A stretch of DNA of 64,000 nucleotides from Larix kaempferi. Lineage: Eukaryota > Streptophyta > Pinopsida > Pinales > Pinaceae. How positions within the stretch are numbered: the first letter of the stretch is position 1; every line of letters begins with the position of its first letter. Shown here piece after piece: positions 10,678 through 20,137 of this stretch. The DNA lies in assembly GCA_027924585.1 (NCBI GenBank), contig BSBM01000904.1:20793001-20857000 (forward strand), given 5' to 3'. Position numbers and translations under genes: made by a program. The notes under the pieces are model-generated. The model worked only from the letters and a program-made list of their open reading frames with translations. It ran no database searches and was not told the DNA's origin.

Positions 10678-13197
10678 TGGCATCGTCATCCATAAATGTT
10701 GAGGAGCAGGAAATTCAATCTGCCCTACAGAGAAAATTGATCCAAAGTCTCCTCTTTGGAAATATGTGACTGTTGTGGGGAAGATCCAAGGAGGGGGGTC
10801 GTTAATATGGATTTGCAGTGAATGCCAAAAGGAATTCAATGCATCCTACACCACGGTGAAAGCACATTTGCTCGGGATAAAGAACACTGGAATTCAAATA
10901 TGCACCGGTCCACCTAGATCGGATGGAAAAGATGGAAACCGTTTGAGCAAAGAAAAAATAAAAAAGTATAAGAAAGAACAGGATGAGGCAGATGCTAAAG
11001 CAAACGAATCAAATGCTGCCTTTCAGTTCAAACAACCAACAAGAATGGGGGTACATTCATCAAGGACTCCATTTCCCTCTCATGAATTTGGTAGTCCTTC
11101 AAGTTCAAACTCAAAGCGGTCTAATTTGGGACCGCTTGAAAAGAGTTTTAATAATGATGCTCGAGGCACAGCGGATGAATCTATAGGCTGGTGCATTTAT
11201 GCAAATGGCCTTTCCTTTAACCTTGTGCGATCTCCTTACTGGGCAAAAATGGTTAGAGACATTAATAAAGCTCCAACAGGATATGTTGGCCCTGGTTATG
11301 AGAAGATCCGCACTACATTGTTGACAGGTGAGAAGTGACGTTTGGAGGGTTCATTGAACCCCATTCGTAATCCATGGCGCTTATTAGGGGTGTCCATCAT
11401 TTCTGATGGATGGAAAGATCAAAGGAATAGGCCTTTGATAAATGTGATTGCTCAAAGCCCTAAAGGGGCAATGTTTTTGAAGGCAGTCGATTGTGAGGGG
11501 CAGCAAAAAGATGCTCAATTCATTGTTGACATCTTGATTGAAGCAATTGAATCTGTGGGGGCAGAAAACATTGTCCAAGTCATAACGGACAATGCAACAG
11601 TGTGCAGAGCAGCGGGCCTAGTTGTTGAAGGCAAATATCAACACATCTTTTGGACCCCTTGTTGAGTAAGATGTTGAGTAAGATGGGGACTCAAATTGAG
11701 TGGATGCGAATTATTTTCGAAGAGGCAAACGAAATATCATTCATTGAGCCTGATGTTGAGTAAGATTGGGACTCAAATTGAGTGGATGCGGATTATTTTC
11801 GAAGAGGCAAAGGAAATACAAGCCTTCATCACTAACCACCACATGTCCCAAGGAATTTACAGAGAATTTGCCAAGTTGGAGCTTCTCAAGGTACCAAAAA
11901 TTTAAAGATTAAAGTTTAAACTTGCAAAGTTTGTTTCATAAATGTTAGGAGCTTAGGACTCTAAATTTTAATTTATTGAAATCTTGTCACTTGCAGGTTG
12001 CAGAGACTCATTTTGCCTCTCACATCATAGTGTTGACGAGGCTTATGCAGGTGAAAAAAGCCTTGCAATCAATGGTATGCAGTTCTCTTTGGAATCAATG
12101 GAGGCAATCCCAAACTGAAAGAGCACAAGCAGTGAAGAGGTTGGTTGTTGATGATGAATGGTGGGATAAGGTGGAGTATCTCTTGGCATTTACTAAGCCA
12201 ATTGTGGATTTGCTACGCATGTTTGACACAGATAGGCCCAGTTTGGGAGAGGTGTATGAGGGCATTGACTCCATGATAGAGAAGATACGAGTGGTCATCA
12301 ATGCCAAGGAGCATGACCCAGATGAAGTCTTTTACAGAGAAGTAAAAGACATATTGACCAAAAGGTGGAACAAGATGACCACTTCATTGCACCTTTTGGC
12401 CTATGCAGTGAATCCTAAATATTATTTTGCAAAGTTACTAAGTGATCCCCAAAGAACTGCACCAAACAATGATCCAGAAGTCTCCCAAGGGTATAAGAAA
12501 GCTTTTCGAAAGCTATTTGTAGACCCTAATATTGTCTATCAGATTCGTGAAGAGTTTTCACATTTTGTGGGATCTGAGGGTTTGGGTGCAGGTAATGATT
12601 CTTTATCATCTTAAGAATCAAGTTCATAACTTCATTGTTATTTCATATTGGTTTCTTATTCATTTCATATTTGTTTTGAGTCTTAAGATCTAAGGGTTTG
12701 AAGTTTTAAATTTGGATGCAGATATTGAGACTATGCGGGACAAGACTAGACTAAGTCCAATTAATTGGTGGAACTTCCTTGGTGGGGAAATTCCAAATAT
12801 CCAAAAATTGGCCATCAAGATCTTGTCGCAAGTTGCTAGTTCCTCATCAGCAGAGAGGAACTGGAGCACATATGGCTTCATCCATTCGGTGAAGCAAAAT
12901 AGATTGGGCTCCAAGAAGGCCGAGGAACTTGTTTATGTCCATTCCAACCTTCGCCTTTTGTCACATAAGGAGGATGAGTACAAATCGGGGCCCACCAAAC
13001 TATGGGATCTAGAACCAAAGTTACCTGACTTGGATATGACATTGAATGCCATGGCTCATATGAATCCATTTGATGAGGGGGCACCATCAAGTGGACATGG
13101 TAGCAATGCTCCCGCTTCTACTTCTAGAGGCGGTGAAAGTGCTAGTGTTGATGTTGATCTTCGTCATATGGACGAGAACATTTTTTATGATATGTAA
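10678..13197 (+). pseudogene. hAT transposase, three exons, nearly intact
   Basis: Start at ATG 10678 (MASSSINVEEQEI). A frameshift near 10735 precedes the BED finger (WKYVTVVGKI ... CSECQKEFNASYTTVKAHLL). The DUF659 core (GVSIISDGWKDQRNRPLINV, FLKAVDCEGQQKDAQF, QVITDNATVC, FWTPC) is crossed by a TGA at 11336 where Arg CGA is likely. An 84-bp tandem duplication at 11674-11840 replaces part of the core. Exon 1 ends at 11890 (CAAG|GTACC). Exon 2 is 11997-12591 (VAETHFASHIIVLTRL ... WDKVEYLLAF). Exon 3 is 12722-13197, with the hAT dimerization motif SSSAERNWSTYGFIH and the stop at 13197. Intron phases agree. Few lesions suggest fairly recent inactivation. Confidence 0.88.
11674..11840. repeat. 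84-bp tandem duplication within transposase exon 1
   Basis: GAGTAAGATGGGGACTCAAA at 11674 recurs as GAGTAAGATTGGGACTCAAA at 11758. Both are followed by GAGTGGATGCG and ATTATTTTCGAAGAGGCAAA. It directly follows the FWTPC codons and adds in-frame stops. Confidence 0.85.
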
Positions 13198-13317
13198 ATG
13201 TAATTTATAATTATGTTTTGAACTTTTAAACAATGAAGTATGAACACTAAACAATGATATCATAATATGATAGTAGGTTGCCACTTAATTCGTTTTGTAA
13301 TTTGTATATTTGACTTA

Positions 13318-13420
13318 TGTTGATGATGATGATTATCAATTATGTAATATGATGATTATGTAATATGATGATTATGTAATATGTTAATATGATGATTATG
13401 TAATATGTTTCATAAATGTT
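13318..13420. repeat. GATGATTATGTAATAT microsatellite-like tract
   Basis: Four to five copies of GATGATTATGTAATAT in the 3' non-coding part of the hAT element, followed by an AT run and a poly-C tract near 13543-13558. Confidence 0.8.
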
Positions 13421-13739
13421 AACATTTTAAATTTTTATTTTTATTTTTATTATTAGTTAAACTGATTTTAAATATATATATATATATACCGTTTCCCTGC
13501 CATATCGTATCCAGATTTTTTGAAAATTTGCCGTATCCGTGTCCCCCCCCCCCCCCCCGTATCCGTATCCGTGTCCCCCCTCATATCCGTATCCGTTTCA
13601 ATGCAACTTAGCTTGAAACGCCCTTATTCAAATGCCCTTCCACCATTTCGTCCAATCCCCTGAATTCTTCACAGCAAGGTGTTCATCTTTATAGCTCTGT
13701 TTCAATGGGAAGGATCTGAGGCTGCACAGGGATTTCACC

Positions 13740-14241
13740 TTCATGCCAAGAAAAACTGAGCAAAAAATCTACCCTAACAGGAGAAGAGAAAACCATGCCC
13801 CTTGCCGAAAAATAATCACGCACCAGGGAAAAACTGACCAAAAATCTGCATGCCACAGGTATGGATTCTCGTGCCACCTGCCGGCTGGAATAAACATGCA
13901 CGAAGACAATGAAAATGCATGAAGACAGGGTTACGAGAAAAATGTAAGGAAAATTCTAGATGCCAGGAGTATGGATTATTGTGCCACCTGGCCATATACT
14001 GTGAAAAGATTGGCTATTTTTTATATGAAATTTTTAGGTCAACTGAAAAATTTGCATTATGGAGCAGCATCAGCTTTAATCATGAGATTTACTTTCACAT
14101 CTATAGTCTATCATAGTCTACTAAGTCAGCAGTTTTGATGAACTTGGAATCAAGGGTATGCTATTAAATAACACATAAAAGGCAATGCTTTTTCATATGA
14201 AATTGAAAATGGCATGTTTATTTGTATTTTTTTTTGTGCAG
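13740..14241. other. Unassigned spacer before MPP-alpha exons
   Basis: No coding homology recognised. The upstream MPP-alpha exon expected to end in a Ser-Arg pair was looked for and not found. Confidence 0.45.
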
Positions 14242-14617
14242 ATGGTTGTGACGGAGGATATAGGGAGACAAATCTTGACATATGGGCAGAGGTGCGTTTC
14301 ACCACTTCCCATAAATTATGTTGCTGTCGTGGATAATCAATTTCTCTTGAATTGTATTAATTGTTTGTTTTGATACTGAGGTGTAACCTGGATAAAAGTT
14401 AATAATTAAATTCATATTTCCAGTATATTTGTTACAACATTATGCTCAACTATTGTATATTGCCATTCTTGTGAGAAATGCTAAGAAAACATTTTGTATT
14501 GCAGGAAACCAGTTGAGCATTTCTTGAAGGTTCTCAATGAAGTGACTTTGGATGACATTACTTCTATTGCACAGAAAATAATTTCTACACCTCTAACCAT
14601 GGCCTCGTGGGGTGATG
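14242..14617 (+). pseudogene. MPPalpha: Mitochondrial processing peptidase alpha, two exons (fragment)
   Basis: Exon 14242-14291 follows a polypyrimidine tract and GTGCAG and encodes MVVTEDIGRQILTYGQ. Exon 14505-14617 (after TTGTATTGCAG, donor GATG|GTATGT) encodes KPVEHFLKVLNEV, then LDDITSIAQKII and STPLTMASWGD. Together they match the C-terminal part of plant MPP-alpha (EDIGRQ.LTYGxRKPVEHFL ... PLTMxSxGD). That protein is the substrate-binding, non-catalytic subunit of the matrix presequence protease, integrated in plant complex III. Splice phases match (AG|G gives Arg). The exon before and the terminal exon are absent nearby, so this is most likely a duplicated gene fragment within the eIF3m intron. 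A plus-strand gene with very long introns cannot be excluded. Confidence 0.82.
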
Positions 14618-15590
14618 GTATGTATGATATTGCTTTTCTGATTTATCATAAAGTATGGAATTGCTTTTTGTGGCATGCAAGTCATTTTTTAAACAATGGG
14701 TTTGTGATGTAATATCTCCTTAAGATTCTCTTCTATTTTCTATTTTCTGTTATGGTGTCAAGCGACTGTTTGATTCAAAGTGACGAATAATGACATTCGT
14801 GGCAACATTATTTAAATTTTTGATACATTTTTTGGTTACAAACATTCAAGAATTGATGGTCAGCATGTTTGCATGGTGACTTTTAGATGCCCTGCGTTTT
14901 CATCACTCATTTGCCATTCCTGTAAAATTTAGTTCTGCTGGTTGATGATTTGTATTTGGTTCAATATTTCATCTCGGAGCCCATGGTTGTGGCAAATGAA
15001 AAATAAGCTGGTACTGAGAGGTGGGAAGTAAATTTCGAGAAGATTTTGTTGATCACAAAGCTTTCATTTCTCTATTACCTGTTAATTATGTATGGTTTCA
15101 GACTTTAGTCTCTTCATAACTACAGCTTGAAAAGGATTTCATGGAGAAATGATTCTTGACCCATCGTTCTGCTATCAACTGAAGCAATCCCTGGATCACA
15201 AATCATCCATACTACAATTTCATGTCCAAACATTTTGCTTTTAAATAAAAGGATCATGGTTTCCATGAGGGGCAAGATTTCACAAAAAGCCAAGACAAAA
15301 ATGGATTCAATTTTTGTAAGCCTCATACACGAGATTGCGGTCGATTGCATAGGCATTGATAATTATAAGCCTAGATAGATTGCTACCTCTAGGTTAGGGG
15401 AATTTTAATGAGACAGTTACTTCTAAACCGATTGATTGCTGATGCCCATACACGTAGGGCCTGCCCTCCTCTAAGGCACAAAGAGGTGAAGTATAGCAAA
15501 TTTGCACATTCCCTACCAAACAGTTCTTGTATGCATGAGAGGTTTTTCTTGAATATCATTTTTTTTGTATTATCAGTAATTTGATCTTCA
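14618..15590. other. Unassigned sequence 3' of MPP-alpha fragment
   Basis: The final MPP-alpha exon (LxVPSYDxIxxKF) was sought here and not seen. No mobile-element ends recognised. Confidence 0.4.
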
Positions 15591-15639
15591 TTTAGATTTG
15601 TTTGATCAGAGTTTTTGAATTATTTATATTTTTGTAAGC

Positions 15640-15960
15640 CTCAAAATTTCTTAATTTGTTTTCTTTATGTTTTCAAAAATCTTAAGGTTTCTTCTCAAAG
15701 TTATTTATATTTTCATAAACCTTCGGTTTTTTGTCAAAGCATTTGAGTTATTTATATTTTCATAATCCTTTGGTTTACTGTTAATGGTTTGAGTTATTTA
15801 TATTTTCATAAACCTTCGGTTTTTTGTCAAAGTATTTGAATTATTTATATTTTCATAAACCTTTGGTTTCCTATTAATGGTTTGAGTTATGATTTAAGTT
15901 ATTTATCTTTTCATAAACCTTTGGTTTCTGGTTAATGGTTTGAGTTATGATTTAATTTGC
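15640..15960. repeat. AT-rich minisatellite (GTTATTTATATTTTCATAAACC)
   Basis: Five imperfect units of about 55-65 bp share TTATTTATATTTTCATAA and CCTTCGGTTT or CCTTTGGTTT. Units begin near 15700, 15747, 15793, 15840 and 15898. Confidence 0.85.
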
Positions 15961-16299
15961 TATTTTGCACTTTTAGCTGTTCTCGTTGATTTTAAGAGAA
16001 ACTTTAATACACAAAATTTTAAATGATATGATTAGAACTTTAAAGAGTTGATTTAATGATTTAATGGGTTTTGTTGAATTTAAATGAAGTTAGAAGTGTG
16101 TTGTAATATTTCTTTTCCAAGAAAAAAATATCGTATTTTCTATTCATTAAAAAAGATAAATACATTCTTCAGGGAGGTTTAAAGCGAGATCATCATAGAT
16201 CAACAGTCAAAAACATAGAGGTCTGCTAAGATCTATTATAGAGCGTAATATTTGAATTACACTACATTGTTTTCTTGGCTCTTTAGAGTTTTAGTTTTA

Positions 16300-16680
16300 C
16301 AGGAATTTGACATCTTGGTGTCCTTCACGTCGTTTCTGAAGGCACCCTGATAAGGCGGGAAGCTGTTGCCTATAGCACTCATCTTGTGAGTAGTGGATAC
16401 CTTTATGTTATTCTGCAGATTGGCATTCTGAATCGCAGTTTTAATGTTGGTCATGGCAGGAAAAATATACGATTCGTACTCCACGCCGGGTAAAACCTCG
16501 TTGCCCACTGCAATGTATTTTATATTGGTGGTGGGATAGAAGGGGACAATGTTTTCCTTAACCCAGTTGTTGGCTGAGTCCTGGTTGGAGGATATGGCCT
16601 GCAATTCGCCATTACTAACTCCCACGATTACATTGATCCCAGAATTTGCAAAAGCTTTCCGTGCATCTCTGTTTGCTTTT
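16300..16680 (-). pseudogene. GH17 glucan endo-1,3-beta-glucosidase fragment
   Basis: Minus-strand reading from about 16680: KANRDARKAFANSGINVIVG, then VSNGELQAISSNQDSANNWV, KYIAVGNEVLPG, AMTNIKTAIQNANLQNNIKV and GNSFPPYQGAFRND. This matches GH17 beta-1,3-glucanases (PR-2 type) across the region holding the proton donor Glu in VGNEV. The fragment covers roughly a third of the catalytic domain. Homology ends abruptly at both sides, with a TAA just upstream in frame, and both the N-terminal barrel strands and the nucleophile region are missing. A broken gene copy. Confidence 0.82.
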
Positions 16681-16689
16681 TAAATTAGT

Positions 16690-17480
16690 ATTTTCCGATG
16701 TTTTTGTTCATAAAAGTTCACACCTGCGAGGTTAAACCAACTATTTTCATATAGTTAGTGATATAATTTTGTATATTTCTGGATTTCAATTTGCATAATT
16801 TTGTTATGTGACAATTAATATGATTTTTTATGAATTTTGATGTTTCTTGGCATTGAGAATTGAGATTTTATTTTACATTGGAAAATTCTTTTTTTTTATC
16901 TCTCCGTGAATGGTATGCTTGTAACAATAGGGACAAAATTTATATTATTCCTTCCTTCTGGTCAGGCGAGCAACTTTGTATCTATGTTCGGTGGGAATAG
17001 ATAAGAAAAAATAAAGCAAGCCAAGCCAAGCTGATAAGATCTCAAAGTTAAGTAAGTAAGCCAGTCTCGAAAGGAGTTCCCCATGTCAACACACCAGAGT
17101 GCCCAGCGCTCTCTTTTGCTTCTTCGAATGGTTCATGGAACGGTACCTCTTCCTCTCAGCTGTTGTGCCTTGCCTTGCAATCTCCCCACACACATAAAGA
17201 GGGATGAGCTACGCCTTTTATCGGCCTCTGGTTTCACTTTCCATAACAATATTATGTTTAAAAGAATATCGATGTTTTAAGATCCATGTCCAAAAATGGG
17301 TTTAACTAAAATCGATAACATAGAAGACATTAGGGCGAAGTTATTAGAGTTGATTGTGTAGTTAATATATATTAACATAACCCCTCTCTACCATAGGTGA
17401 CTAAAACTATGCATGGAGAACCATCCACAATTTAAGCTCTTGCAATACGGCGTTCTTTTATTGCACCCCAAGTTGCAATT
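16690..17480. other. Unassigned spacer
   Basis: No homology seen. (TA)n tracts lie near 17490-17545. Sequence at 17546-17618 (CGTGTCC and GTATTTCCGTGTCC motifs) resembles the hAT subterminal ends in this window, so the copia element may have landed in an old hAT end. Confidence 0.4.
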
Positions 17481-17618
17481 GCTAGTTTTAATATATATAA
17501 TTATATATATATATATAGATATAGATATATATATATATATATAACGTGTCCTCTATGTCCTGATTATGGGGGTCACTGTGTCTGTGATGGATACTCGTAT
17601 TTCCGTGTCCCGTGTCTT

Positions 17619-18758
17619 TGTTGATTTTTGTACCTAGGAAAGTGTTCCCCTAGGTGAATTTTGCCTAAGTCACTTAAGAGGGGAAATAAAGTGACCCTTG
17701 CACTAAATGACTTGAGATGAGCATTTAATTAGACTTTAGAAAGTAAAGTCACTTTTTGGAAAAATTTAAGGGAGGTGAGTGAAATTATTTTTAAATGAGA
17801 TTTAATGAGCATTTAATCTCATCCACTCATCCAACTCAATCTCCACCGTTGGATTAGAAGAACACTCACTTACCCTAGGGTTTTCACCAAAAAGGCAAGA
17901 GGAGGCAAATGAGGATCATTCATGAGAAGAGAGTGAAGGAGAAGAGAGCTGAGAAAAGGGGCACGAATTTCAAGGAGGTTGCTGGAGCATTTATGAGCAG
18001 CACAAAAATCGAGGCAGCATTTTTTATTAATATTCAGCACAGAAACCAAGGCACCGTACAGCATTTATTGGCACTGTTTTCGAGGAACAGTGCAGTAGGG
18101 CCGTACAGCAGAATTCTGGGCACATAATTCAAAGAGAGCTGCTGGGCACATTTCCCGAGGAAGGGCACACATTTCTAGGCAGAAATCTGGGCATGGTTTT
18201 CTAGAAAATTTAGGCACAGATTTTGAGGTCCGTACAGCCTATATGGACTGTACTTTCTGCACAAATTTTGAGATTGTTTTTCTGCACAGATTTCGAGGCA
18301 TTTGGCACAGAGATCGAGGTGTTGGTTTTGGCACAGATTTTGAGACAGAGTTGGGGCACAGAAATCGAGGCAGTGATTTGGCTCAGAAATCAAGACAGCA
18401 GTTTGGCTCAGAAATCGAGACAACATTCTAAGTGACTTTGGTTGGTTGAGATAAGTACATTTTGACTGTAAAAATTTATGTACTGAAGATTACTGAAGAA
18501 ATGTTAAATTCTCTCTTTGACTGGTTTTCCCCTAGTGGGTTTTTCCAGGGCTATTGGCCAAAACTTTCTGAGTCTGAAATATTTTATGGCGTGCATAAAT
18601 ATTTAATTTTCTGCTTGTAAATTTGATTTTTAACTGTGTTTTTTAAAGTCTGAAAATTACATGTCATTTCCAGCTTTCACAAAAATTCTGGGTTGGGCAT
18701 TAAACAATGGCAACTTGACTTGAAAACCGGGTTGGGTTAAAACATCAGAAAACTTTCA
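17619..18758 (+). repeat. 5' LTR of copia element 1
   Basis: Starts TGTTGATTTTTGTACC and ends GAAAACTTTCA, 1140 bp. The middle (about 17960-18430) carries a degenerate array of a GCACAGAAATCGAGG-like motif. The last 250 bp hold the CU-rich and GGTTTTCCCC segments shared with the solo LTR at 49708. Confidence 0.95.
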
Positions 18759-18770
18759 TGGTATTAGAGC
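18759..18770 (+). other. Primer-binding site (initiator tRNA-Met)
   Basis: TGGTATTAGAGC abuts the 5' LTR. The canonical plant copia site complementary to tRNA-iMet is TGGTATCAGAGC, so one C-to-T change is present. Confidence 0.92.
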
Positions 18771-18853
18771 TTGGGGGCAGAAAACTAAACTTATTTCAAA
18801 CATTCAATGATTTCTTCTGTTAGTGGGCAGCACTTTGTTGAGTTGGCAGAGAG

Positions 18854-20104
18854 ATGGCTATAGGACTTAGGTTGGAGGATAGGCTAGATGGGAGAAGGAA
18901 TTTTGTTCCATGGAAAGCTAAGATAATGCTGATTTTGGAAGAGAATGAGTTATGGGATGAAGAGGTAAACAGTACTACAGCTCACCCCATTCAAATTCCC
19001 GCTGCTACAGATGCAGTTGCATTGTCAGCCTTCAACAAGAAAGACTGTAAGGCTAGAAGAATTATCTTAGATGCAGTTAAATACCACATCATTCCCCACA
19101 TTTCAGGTAAGGACCGTGCATTTAAAATGTGGGCATCCTTGACTAGTTTATACCAGAGCACTAATGAGAACCGGAAGATGGTTCTAAGAGAGAAGTTGAA
19201 GGGTATAAAGATGAATGGTGGAGAGGGAGTGACATCTTACCTTACCAGGATATCTCAGGTGAGAGATGAGCTAGCAGCAGTTGGGGAGGTAGTTTCTGAC
19301 TCTGAGCTTATGCAGACAGCAGTGAATGGGGTTTCCAAGCCTTGGGGTGCTTTTGTGCAGGCTATAGTGGGCAGGGAGAACTTACCTTCTTGGGATAGAT
19401 TGTGGGATGATTTTGTACAGGAGGAGACCAGGAGAGGTCTTGTACAGGGCAGCGCTTCACAAGGTAGGGAGGATGAGGAGAATGTGGCATTGGCAGCAAA
19501 GGGCAAAAAGAAGAAGAAGGGCCCCAAGAAGGGTGGGGCCAAGCAGCAGCAAGGTGGGCAGAAGAAAGACTTGAGTAAAATCAAGTGCTATGCATGTCAG
19601 GGATTTGGGCATTATGCTTCACAGTGTCCAAAGAAGAAGAAGAAGAAGCAAACCGCAACCTCAACAGAAGTTGATGATTTTGGAGAGAGATTTCAGAGAG
19701 AGTTTTCTCTGTGTGCTAGACATGTTGAGAGAGAGAGAGCCTCTATAGTTACAAGCACTGATTTGGATACTGAGATGGAGTATTCCTTGTTGACTGGCCA
19801 TCAAATGGGTGCTTCCACCACTAGGACTTGGTATATTGACAGTGGAGCTTCGAGTCACATGACAGGTGCTCGAGAGATGTTCTCTGATCTTTCACAGATA
19901 GGTGTAGATGTGGAGGTTGTACTGGGAGATGACACCATTATCAGAGCAGTTGATCGTGGGACCATTACCTTTCAGAGGGAGTCTATGAGTCCTATGATTT
20001 TGAGGGATGTATTGTTTGTCCCTGGGCTGAAAAAAAACTTGGTATCAGATTCCACCATTGAGGCTAGGGGACTTGGGGTTTGTTTCTTCGATGGACGAGT
20101 GTAG
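18854..20104 (+). pseudogene. Copia gag and protease
   Basis: An open frame of 416 codons from MAIGLRLEDRLDGRRNF. It contains the copia Gag core (WASLTSLYQSTNENRKMVL, LREKLKGIKMNGGEGVTSYL) and a Lys-rich stretch. A CCHC knuckle (CYACQGFGHYASQC, about 19585-19626) and the aspartic protease motif WYIDSGASSHMTG (about 19829-19867) follow. It stops at a TAG (20102-20104), after which the same frame continues with the GAG-pre-integrase domain. That stop is a decay lesion, not a true gene end. Gag packages the element RNA; the protease matures the polyprotein. Confidence 0.93.
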
Positions 20105-20137
20105 GTATTCCCCAAGACTACAGGACTATCTACCTCC

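Larger units (their letters stand above)
8670..13611 (+). mobile_element. Complete hAT transposon with TIRs and 8-bp TSD
   Basis: The element starts CTAAGTTACCGGAAACG and ends GAAACGG...-type sequence in inverted form, finishing CAATGCAACTTAG. The perfect terminal inverted repeat is CTAAGTT, extended imperfectly by the CTGAAACGGATACGGAT subterminal motif. The 8-bp target duplication CTTGAAAC is at 8662-8669 and 13612-13619. Length is 4942 bp. It encodes a spliced hAT transposase on the plus strand. The uninterrupted tandem copy of its target at about 8340-8485 is a natural empty site. Subterminal repeats are expected transposase binding sites (family knowledge). Confidence 0.95.

Noticed and set aside
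13540-13560. Poly-C run as a sequencing artefact
   Set aside because: A similar C run occurs at the same place in the second family member (near 54228), so it belongs to the element.
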